In this document: positions 1 through 5,947 of the stretch, one piece after another
How positions within the stretch are numbered: the first letter of the stretch is position 1
How the letters are laid out: each line of letters begins with the position of its first letter
Assembly (NCBI GenBank): GCA_910585615.1
Contig: CAJUFO010000126.1
Location: forward strand, 1-7,208
Direction: 5' to 3'
Source: an uncultured Acetatifactor sp.
GTDB lineage: Bacteria > Bacillota > Clostridia > Lachnospirales > Lachnospiraceae
Length of the DNA stretch: 7,208 nt
Position numbers and translations under genes: made by a program
Notes under the pieces: model-generated
Told to the model about the DNA's origin: nothing
The model's input: the letters and a program-made list of their open reading frames with translations, nothing else
Databases searched by the model: none

Positions 1-104
1 CTGCTTTTTGATTATATCATGGTCCGTAGTTTCCTACAATCGTTTTATGCAGTGTGTCACGAAAAAGGGCTTTTCAAAACCAATGTACCAGCTATGCTCC
101 TACC
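1..104. other. Non-coding stretch downstream of the LicD gene
   Basis: This stretch lies after the TAA stop of the LicD fusion gene (minus strand, 105-107). I see no coding similarity to the AAA, methyltransferase or LicD sequences elsewhere in the window, so the tandem cassette array does not visibly continue here. It holds a possible leftward promoter (11-39) and a weak five-base-pair A/T stem around 61-75 that is not a convincing terminator. Confidence 0.6.
11..39 (-). promoter_or_regulatory. Possible sigma-A-type promoter facing left
   Basis: On the minus strand a perfect TATAAT (11-16) lies 17 bases downstream of TTGTAG (34-39), which matches the -35 consensus TTGACA only in its first three bases. 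Spacing is ideal, but the -35 is weak and the target gene would lie outside the window. A six-base match in a moderately A/T-rich spacer can occur by chance. Confidence 0.3.
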
Positions 105-2330
105 TTACCCCCGCTGCTCCTCCGTCCGCAGAATCCACTCCATCTCCTGCACATACACCTTGTAATCGTGGATTCCCATCTCCTCCAACTGTGTCGAGAT
201 TTCCCGGTAGTAATAGCTACAGATAATCAGGCGACGTTTCTCTACAGGCACCTCCAGAATCTCCTTCGGTTCCCGGATAGGGATTCCCATCCGGGAGCGG
301 CCCCATTTATTCTCATCGTTGTCCACAAGGAAGGCCGGGCGGTACCTGTCACCGTACTTCTTCATATAATCCTCGAACATCAGGCCGGCGCCGAACAGAA
401 TGATTTTTTTACCCTTGATGTGGGAGAATGTGTCGCAGAGCATGTTGACATACTCCGTGTATGGCCTCTCTGGGTCGTAGATGCCGCGATGCTTTGGCCT
501 GCGTTCCTCCTCGGGGGGATATTTCATGTAGTCCCTGCCCATCAGGGCAAAGAGATAGTTCTCATAGCCCGCTGGCACCGGCACTTTCCGGCCGGCGAAT
601 TCCAGGCTGGCAGTTCCTTTAAAGTCTACGGCGGACAGCCTCCTGTATTTGCCCATTCCGGTAAAGAAGGCCACCTGATCCGACTCTTCATCCGTGTACA
701 TACGCTGTGCCGATTCCAGTTGACCGGCAAGGCTGGCATGACTGCGGCATCCGGCCAGCAGGCGATACCATCTCCATCGCCATGGCTTTAGGCCACAAAA
801 CGCCCTGTAATCCCTGCCGTATATCTTTGCATAAAGCAGCCGCTGGCAATGGCAAATCCGTTTCTCCTTGATGTCAAACCGCTTCTCGTCCAGGGTGCAT
901 ATGTCCATGGGCAGCACGTCAATCCAGATACCCAGGTTTCCGCGATGCTCCATCTCTTTCGGCTCTATGGCCGTCGTGCGGCTGTTGCGGATGCGGGCGT
1001 AGCCGCCCCAGAACAGATCCTCCTCTGTAGCTGGCGTGTGGACGGACAGCGGCTCCGGCAGCTCCTGACCCGCCAACTCCAGGAAGCGGTCGTAGTCCTT
1101 TCTGGGCATGGCGATGTCCAAATCATCGTCCCAAGGGATGAAGCCCCGATGGCGCACCGCGCCCAGAAGGCTGCCGTGCACCAGGAAATACTGCAGATCA
1201 TGCTTCCGGCAGATGCGGTCTACCTCGTCCAGCATGGCGAGCTCCACCTGCCAGGTGCGCTTCATCTTTTCGGGGACACGGTAATCCCCAATGGCGGATT
1301 TTTCTGTTTCCGTTATCGGCTTTGTTATTTTTTCTGTGCCCAGCGCTTCCGTTTCCGCGGCATTCATAGCCGATACCTTCCCCAGCCTGCCGTTTTCGCT
1401 CCCCGTTGGCTCCGAGCCATCTTCCCGAGCGCTATTCCCGGCATTGTCCGACCCACGCCCATTCCTTATCTGCGTAGAGCTGATGGCTTTCGTGTATTCA
1501 AAAAATTCCATGTTCGAGCCCACTGCCCTGAGTTCCTGCAGATCCTTCGTCCAGTCCGCCCCGTGGTCATTGCCGGAGAAATGGCAGTCGTAATGGTATC
1601 TTTTCCAGGCATCTATTTTTCTGGTATTGGAGAAGTCCACCGGAACAACTCTGTCCACGCAGGAAATGGCAGCCACGATTGCAGCCCGCTGGGCATAGGG
1701 AATCACGGGGCTCCTCTTTTTGAAATGCTCTACCAGTTCATCCGTGAGGACTCCCGCTATCAAATATTCGCAGCGGCTCTTCGCATTGCGCAGGAGATTC
1801 AGATGGCCTATGTGGAAGAGGTCGAACACACCGGGTACGTAGCCTATCCTATAGGGTTTGGTGGGCTCTATCACCTCATCGTTCTGGCCCGGAACGGCAG
1901 TAGGATTGCTGGGGACAGCCGTTGGGCTGCCGGGAACAGCAGCTAGACTGTCAGAAACATCTGCCGGATTGCCGAAGACGGCTATAGCCCCATGAGCCGG
2001 TTTCAGTTCCCCGTCCACCAGCTCCATGGGTATGGTGTCATCCACCGGCACCAGCCGATGGTACTGATAATCCATAATCCCCATGCCCTCCAGCTGCTTT
2101 CCAATCTCCTCATGGCGGGCCGCGCAGATGACGACATAGAATTCTTCCCGTTTCATGTCCCTCAGCGCATCAGGTGTCCGAATTGGCACACCGCATTTCG
2201 TACTGCCCGCTTTTGCAGGGTCATTGTCCACCGCAAGCAAGGGCCTACCGCCATCCTGCTGCCCAAAACAAATCATATAATTTTCGAAATATTTTCCTGT
2301 GCCGAAAAGCACGATATCCTTTTTTAACAT
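105..2330 (-). CDS. Cytidylyltransferase-LicD phosphotransferase fusion with two flanking Rossmann-like domains
   Basis: This 741-residue cytoplasmic protein probably makes a CDP-activated head group (choline-, ethanolamine- or glycerol-phosphate-like) and transfers the phospho-head group to a surface glycan or teichoic acid. Modules in order are: a Rossmann-like domain (about 3-92, IVLFGTG and AVDND); a Pro/Ala linker with three heptad units (130-150); a TagD/LicC-type cytidylyltransferase (about 160-290) with HIGH at 173-176 and ISSTQIR at 283-289; a low-complexity linker (290-345); a LicD domain (about 358-615) with HGSLLGAVR and the acidic WDDDLD at 400-405; and a second Rossmann-like domain (about 638-735, IILFGAG and LVDND) resembling the first. 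No signal peptide or membrane segment is visible. The ATG has AGAAGG six bases upstream, and the paralogous relic at 4165 starts at the same point. The frame is open throughout. The domain calls are firm; the substrate is unknown. Confidence 0.9.
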   Translation of the reverse strand: MLKKDIVLFGTGKYFENYMICFGQQDGGRPLLAVDNDPAKAGSTKCGVPIRTPDALRDMKREEFYVVICAARHEEIGKQLEGMGIMDYQYHRLVPVDDTIPMELVDGELKPAHGAIAVFGNPADVSDSLAAVPGSPTAVPSNPTAVPGQNDEVIEPTKPYRIGYVPGVFDLFHIGHLNLLRNAKSRCEYLIAGVLTDELVEHFKKRSPVIPYAQRAAIVAAISCVDRVVPVDFSNTRKIDAWKRYHYDCHFSGNDHGADWTKDLQELRAVGSNMEFFEYTKAISSTQIRNGRGSDNAGNSAREDGSEPTGSENGRLGKVSAMNAAETEALGTEKITKPITETEKSAIGDYRVPEKMKRTWQVELAMLDEVDRICRKHDLQYFLVHGSLLGAVRHRGFIPWDDDLDIAMPRKDYDRFLELAGQELPEPLSVHTPATEEDLFWGGYARIRNSRTTAIEPKEMEHRGNLGIWIDVLPMDICTLDEKRFDIKEKRICHCQRLLYAKIYGRDYRAFCGLKPWRWRWYRLLAGCRSHASLAGQLESAQRMYTDEESDQVAFFTGMGKYRRLSAVDFKGTASLEFAGRKVPVPAGYENYLFALMGRDYMKYPPEEERRPKHRGIYDPERPYTEYVNMLCDTFSHIKGKKIILFGAGLMFEDYMKKYGDRYRPAFLVDNDENKWGRSRMGIPIREPKEILEVPVEKRRLIICSYYYREISTQLEEMGIHDYKVYVQEMEWILRTEEQRG
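1881..1943 (-). repeat. Three tandem 21-bp units encoding a Pro/Ala heptad linker
   Basis: Inside the LicD fusion gene, three imperfect 21-base units encode AAVPGSP, TAVPSNP and TAVPGQN (residues 130-150). They lie between the N-terminal Rossmann-like domain and the cytidylyltransferase. Because the unit length is a multiple of three, copy-number change would lengthen or shorten the linker without shifting frame. The corresponding linker of the LicD relic (about 4047-4130) has no such repeats. Confidence 0.8.
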
Positions 2331-2336
2331 ATGATG

Positions 2337-2342
2337 CCTTCT
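2337..2342 (-). promoter_or_regulatory. Ribosome binding site of the LicD fusion gene
   Basis: AGAAGG lies six bases before the ATG at 2328-2330. The same motif sits before the LicD relic start at 4165, where it overlaps the methyltransferase TAG stop. This shows the ancestral methyltransferase-LicD pair was separated by only 10 bases and probably co-translated. Here the upstream methyltransferase relic has lost that stop (CAG at the equivalent position). Confidence 0.75.
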
Positions 2343-2600
2343 GCTTTCCCTGCCAGCCTACCGCCTTCAGCTGCATTATATTCGCATAGATACGCCCCTA
2401 ATCCATTCCTGCCCAAGCAGCAGCTTTTGGCGGCGCTTGCTGCGCTCCATCCGGCAGATGGGCATCTGTATAGCTAAGCTGCGGTAATGTGTAATCCGGC
2501 AGCAGTATTGACTGATGTAGGCATATGCCCTTTTATCGACAGCTGGTATGCTGTCCCCGTCTATGGTTTGATTGGAAAATTCTGTGTGCAATATAGCTAT
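2341..2600 (-). pseudogene. Relic of the methyltransferase-kinase-like gene, with large internal deletions
   Basis: Only three pieces of a paralogue of the 4176-5879 gene remain, read on the minus strand. The N-terminal piece (2600-2505) reads HTEFSNQTIDGDS, and its ATG start has become ATA. A middle piece (2505-2452) reads LLPDYTLPQLSYTDAHLP in another frame and corresponds to residues about 233-250 of the intact protein. A C-terminal piece (about 2412-2344) reads IYANIMQLKAVGWQGK and has a Gln codon turned into TAG at 2398-2400. Bases 2413-2451 have no clear counterpart. The whole SAM-binding region and most of the C-terminal half are missing, and the terminal stop is lost. It lies directly between an AAA/nuclease relic and the intact LicD gene, as expected from the other cassette. 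It cannot be functional. A 71-codon frame beginning with TTG at 2591 is only an accident of this decay. Confidence 0.88.
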
Positions 2601-2608
2601 TTGCCTGT

Positions 2609-3898
2609 CTATCCCTTCCCAATCAACATCTGTTTTTCAACGAACGCAAAGCCGCACTTTTGCATTTGTTCCATTGGGAATTCCTTGTCCAGCAGCACGG
2701 CTTCATAACTCTTCTCTTCAATCTGGAGCAATGCGGCTGTACTATGTCCTCCGGGTTCTTCTCTCTTTTGGGGTTATTTACTTTAAACTCTATGATAATC
2801 GCGTCACCGGTACGATCCTTTGGCTCCATCTGGACATCATACCGTCTAAAGCCGCTCTCTCGGCTGGAGGTAATGACGTACCGATTTGCCAGATCCACCA
2901 TCAGCCCCGGCACAAAGCTGTGGTAGAATTTCTCCGGTTCCGCTTCCTCGGAAGGCTTCTTCCCTGCATCGAAACAAACATCTGTGCTGCTGGTTCGCGG
3001 GCAGTCGCCAAGTTCAAGCAGGCTTGACCTTGCCTCGTTGCTTGCGTGAAAGCTGCCGAAGGCCGTAAGAGCCACCCGATTCATGTATAAGTTCATGGTA
3101 TCGATGTCGCCCAGGAACAAGGCTTTGACAAAATCATTATAGTAATCGCTATTCGCTGTGAACCAATCAAGAATCATCCCGTCGAACATCGTGCACACTT
3201 CCCGATTCGTCAGTGTACTACGGCTGTAATAGAAATGCCCTGTCTCATCCTCAAACTCCACATCCAATACTTTCAGATATCCGCTTGCCAGAAGCGGGCT
3301 CCTAACCGCGTTCTTCTTTGTCGTAAGCTGGTCGTAGACAATCCGCTCATCGATTTCCATCCTTATCGGATTTCCCTGTATCAGGCTCTCAAACTTCTGC
3401 TTGACATTTTTGCTCCCCTCGCGAAACAGCTTTCCCACCAGTCTGTTGGAACCGGTGTTGGCCCCGCATACGGCAAATTCCCCTGTTTTGAGATAAGTCA
3501 GGATGAGTCATTGATTATAGATATCTCTCCGCTTTCCAAAAGATAAGCCATCATACCATTTCTCCACTTCATCCCGGCTGTCTCCTATACCATATTCGGC
3601 CAGAAGAACGATGGCCTTTTGCCATAATAGCGCGAAAGATATTGTCTTTCTCCTGTTCCGTCAAGAAATTGCCCTCCAACAGAAAAGGCCGCCTTGCATA
3701 CTCGCCCGCAATCAGCTAACATATTTTCTCCCGTGCACGCCGATAGTCCTTCTCCTTCACACTGGCGAAGGAAAGACTGATGACCGGATATGTCCTCTGC
3801 ATCTTTCGGTACTTATGATTCGCATCAGAGAACTTATCCCCATCAGGGGATTTGTCCTGCCAGATAGGGAGGTTCTTGAATAAATCCCCTCTCCCTGC
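2609..3898 (-). pseudogene. Relic A of an AAA-ATPase-like / PD-(D/E)XK nuclease gene
   Basis: This is a broken member of the family with an N-terminal AAA-ATPase-like domain (PF09820 type) and a C-terminal PD-(D/E)XK nuclease domain (DUF1703 type). It starts abruptly at GRGDLF (3898 down), so the Walker A part is gone and the relic abuts the LicD relic. It continues through YPVISLSFASVKEKDY, a TAG at 3716-3718 (Gln expected), LLEGNFLTEQEKDN, then a deletion and frame change near 3625 that removes the Walker B region. It resumes at VLLAEYGIG and KWYDG, has a TGA at 3508-3510 (Trp expected after IYN), then stays open from 3438. The nuclease signature RRYDV...IIEFKV is preserved. A one-base loss at 2736/2737 shifts the C-terminus out of frame; the restored frame reads ALLQIEEKSYEAVLL and ends at 2609. 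The open part could in principle yield about 270 residues from 3438, but I see no ribosome binding site supporting that. Confidence 0.88.
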
Positions 3899-4165
3899 CT
3901 GTTCTTCTATTCCAATTCCTGTACATTCACCTTATAATCATCGATTTCCATCTTCTCCAGCTATCTTCCTCGTATTGGAAAAGTCCACCGGAACGACTCT
4001 GTCCACACATAAAACGGCTGCCACGATTGCGGCCCGCTGGGAATATAGCCTATCCGATAGAATCCGGACGGCTCCATCGCCGCTCCATTCCAGTCAAGGG
4101 CAACAGCATCCGTATGAGCCGTTTTCACTTCCTGTGCCGAAGAACATGATATCCTTTTTTATCAT
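3899..4165 (-). pseudogene. Relic of the cytidylyltransferase-LicD fusion gene, four fused fragments
   Basis: About 267 bases remain of a gene whose intact paralogue (105-2330) is 2.2 kb. Fragment 1 (4165-4130) encodes MIKKDIMFFGTG. Fragment 2 (about 4130-4041) is linker ending in FYRIGYI, the entry to the cytidylyltransferase domain. Fragment 3 (about 4040-3962) reads QRAAIVAAVLCVDRVVPVDF, equal to residues about 214-238 of the intact protein. Fragment 4 (3960-3907) reads MEIDDYKVNVQELE, the C-terminal end, where the next Trp codon has become TAG (3907-3909). The fragments are in different frames. HIGH, the CTP-binding ISSTQIR motif and the whole LicD domain are absent. It starts 10 bases after the intact methyltransferase stop with its AAGG site still present, so ribosomes probably still initiate here and make a short out-of-frame peptide. 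Confidence 0.88.
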
Positions 4166-4175
4166 GTCATGCCTT

Positions 4176-5879
4176 CTACTTTCCCTGCCAGCCTACCGCC
4201 TTCAACTGCATTATATTCGCATATATATGCCCCTGATCTACCCCTGTCCGCTGATAGAACTGGCTATATCTTCCCTTATTCCTCACTTCTCCCAGAAAAA
4301 TCTGTTCTTCCTGAAAGAAAATCTGCCAAGTATCTTCCATCCCATACTTTGCAATCAATTTCTCTTTCGGGTAATACTCTTCCGCATTCGGCGTAAAGCA
4401 GTACATATAATGAATTGCCCGAAACAGTATATACTTTGCCGGATACCGTTCCCTCACGAATTCCTGGTCGAAATAAAGGAATTCTTCTGTCTCCGCATGA
4501 TAAAAGCAATTCAAGGGAATTAGCTCCATATATGCTTTTTTCAAAATCGGGCCGAAATCCGGCTTTTTTGAAGCATCGAAATCAATATTCTTCCCCAGCT
4601 TACCATAAAGCGCGTTCTCCTCCTCCGGAACCTGTTCCGAGGAATGTAGGATATACCCATATATTCTGTCAAAAATTTCCAGGAATTTATCTTTCCTGTC
4701 CCGCATGATTCCCTTCATATAATCAGATAATGTAGGCCATGGAATGAACGGCATTTCCAGTATATCTCCAGGCAGCAGCTTATGTTCCACTACCGGTATC
4801 CCATGGGCATGGAGATCTGCGATATTTTCATACAGTTTTCGTGCGCTAGGCCGCCCTGCTTCATACAAAGGCTCCTTATGCACCACTTTGTCCGTCCGGA
4901 TGACAGTGGCAAATCCTCTCTCCACTCCCCGGTCTGTGGAGACCGCAGCATAAATTATCTGACATGCTGCATCGGATGCTGCTTCTGCTTTACATTCCAC
5001 CAAAAAGGAATTCGCAAAAAATGGAAAGACCCTATTATCAATCACATCATAATACAACTCCCGCTCGCATGCGATAAGCGTGTCCGGATTCTGATAATAA
5101 GGTATCAGCTTCTCTCGAATCCCTTTGTTCGGCAGGTATGTATCTGTATAAATAAGCTGTGGCAATTTATAATCTGGAAGCAGATAATAAAACCTGTGAT
5201 TTTGGAATCCTGCTGCCTGCACTATGTTCTCCATCTCCTGTCTGCTGAACGAATAGCCGGAGGTCCCCCGCACATACCGGTTCATCCCATCGAAAGGTCT
5301 GTGGGTATGCGGTTCTTCCTCTCCACAGAAATATCGAAGCCCAAAGCGATTTTCTACCGCTGCCAAGAGACAACCGTCCGGTTTCAGCAGTCCCTGAAGG
5401 GATCGCAGATATTCCACATACGGTTCCAGTTCCCGGCTGCCCTTTCCCGCCCTTTCCAGTATGCCAATCAGCACGATATAGTCAAAGCGCTCCGGGAACT
5501 CCATATTGGACACATCCCCTGCGTAGACATCCAGGTTCGCTACGTCCGCATACCGTTTGGCGATGGTCTTTGCCCGATACAGGGAACGCTCTGTAGCCGT
5601 CACATGGGCACATTTCCCGCACAGGCAGCCTGTGAGGGTTCCGAAGCCCGCTCCGATTTCCAGTACCCTGGCCTGGGGCGGGAAATCGTACCAGCTAAGG
5701 ACGCCCTTGCGCAGTTCTGTCAGGTTGTAGAAAATCTGCCAGCTGGTCTCCTGTGATATGATAGAATCATAGGAGATATTGCCGTATTGGTCTATGTAGG
5801 AGCATGTCTTTTTATCAGCAGCGGATATGCTGTCCCCGTCTATCGTCTGATTGGAAAACTCTGTGTGTAGTATAGCCAT
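4176..5879 (-). CDS. Class I SAM methyltransferase with C-terminal kinase-like half
   Basis: This is a 567-residue, apparently cytoplasmic protein. Residues about 45-230 form a class I SAM-dependent methyltransferase: motif I VLEIGAGFG (72-80), the acidic post-I residue in VTATERS (E97), VYAGDVSNM (118-126), FDYIVLIGILER (132-143) and LLKPDGCLLAAVENRFG (164-180). Residues about 285-500 show a degenerate LicA/APH-kinase-like pattern: VVHKEP (Lys335) as beta-3 lysine, a hinge-like MPFIPWPTL, ELIPLN (452-457) where HxDxxxxN would fall, and YFDQEF (Asp471) as the second metal-binding acid. The catalytic Asp position is Glu452. The ATG has GAGGG 5-8 bases upstream; the frame is open to TAG at 4176. 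The neighbouring LicD-type genes suggest modification of a choline- or ethanolamine-like head group or of the glycan acceptor. The methyltransferase call is strong, the kinase-like call is moderate, and the substrate is unknown. Confidence 0.87.
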   Translation of the reverse strand: MAILHTEFSNQTIDGDSISAADKKTCSYIDQYGNISYDSIISQETSWQIFYNLTELRKGVLSWYDFPPQARVLEIGAGFGTLTGCLCGKCAHVTATERSLYRAKTIAKRYADVANLDVYAGDVSNMEFPERFDYIVLIGILERAGKGSRELEPYVEYLRSLQGLLKPDGCLLAAVENRFGLRYFCGEEEPHTHRPFDGMNRYVRGTSGYSFSRQEMENIVQAAGFQNHRFYYLLPDYKLPQLIYTDTYLPNKGIREKLIPYYQNPDTLIACERELYYDVIDNRVFPFFANSFLVECKAEAASDAACQIIYAAVSTDRGVERGFATVIRTDKVVHKEPLYEAGRPSARKLYENIADLHAHGIPVVEHKLLPGDILEMPFIPWPTLSDYMKGIMRDRKDKFLEIFDRIYGYILHSSEQVPEEENALYGKLGKNIDFDASKKPDFGPILKKAYMELIPLNCFYHAETEEFLYFDQEFVRERYPAKYILFRAIHYMYCFTPNAEEYYPKEKLIAKYGMEDTWQIFFQEEQIFLGEVRNKGRYSQFYQRTGVDQGHIYANIMQLKAVGWQGK

Positions 5880-5883
5880 TCGT

Positions 5884-5889
5884 CCCTCT
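5884..5889 (-). promoter_or_regulatory. Ribosome binding site of the methyltransferase gene
   Basis: On the minus strand AGAGGG ends four bases before the ATG at 5877-5879. It supports the chosen start; the equivalent start of the paralogous relic (2598-2600) is ATA with a poorer preceding sequence. Confidence 0.65.
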
Positions 5890-5896
5890 ATTTTTC

Positions 5897-5947
5897 CCAG
5901 ATTAATACCTGTTTCCCCTGTCCTTAACCTATCAATACTTCCTTCCC
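5897..5947 (-). repeat. Short direct duplication of the AAA/nuclease gene C-terminal end
   Basis: The last codons of relic B encode GKEVLIG followed by TAA (5924-5926). About 30 bases further on, the same reading frame gives GKQVLIWEK and a TAG (units 5928-5947 and 5897-5917). The sequence around unit 2 aligns with the real C-terminus of relic A (KQMLIGKG, ending at 2609) including its distance to the methyltransferase start. The 44-base gap before the methyltransferase gene is therefore partly a second copy of a gene end. Confidence 0.6.

Larger units (their letters stand above)
105..3898 (-). repeat. Tandem cassette copy A: AAA relic, methyltransferase relic, intact LicD fusion
   Basis: This is the downstream copy of a duplicated three-gene unit. 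Gene order and orientation match copy B (3899-7152), and the methyltransferase/LicD boundary (around 2300-2390 versus 4135-4225) and AAA/methyltransferase boundary (2541-2600 versus 5820-5879) align at roughly 85% by eye. The copies are therefore clearly paralogous but not recent identical repeats. Confidence 0.8.

Noticed and set aside
61..75. Possible terminator hairpin after the LicD gene
   Set aside because: Only a five-base A/T stem (GAAAA/TTTTC) with no run of T following on the minus strand.
54..791. Plus-strand open frame of 245 codons, and a similar one of 365 codons at 849-1946
   Set aside because: Both lie antisense to the LicD fusion gene, whose domains and motifs are unmistakable; the translations show no recognisable family.
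2376..2591. Small gene of 71 codons starting with TTG
   Set aside because: Its N-terminus matches the methyltransferase start, and the rest is out-of-frame relic sequence.
2623..3438. Complete 271-codon nuclease gene starting at 3438
   Set aside because: Family homology continues upstream past a TGA at 3508-3510, and the last 40 codons are frameshifted, so it is the open remainder of a relic.
3852..4523. Plus-strand open frame of 223 codons over the LicD relic
   Set aside because: It crosses relic and antisense methyltransferase sequence and has no domain pattern; it is open by chance.
4782..5756. Plus-strand open frame of 324 codons
   Set aside because: It is antisense to the methyltransferase domain region of 4176-5879, and its sequence has no domain pattern.
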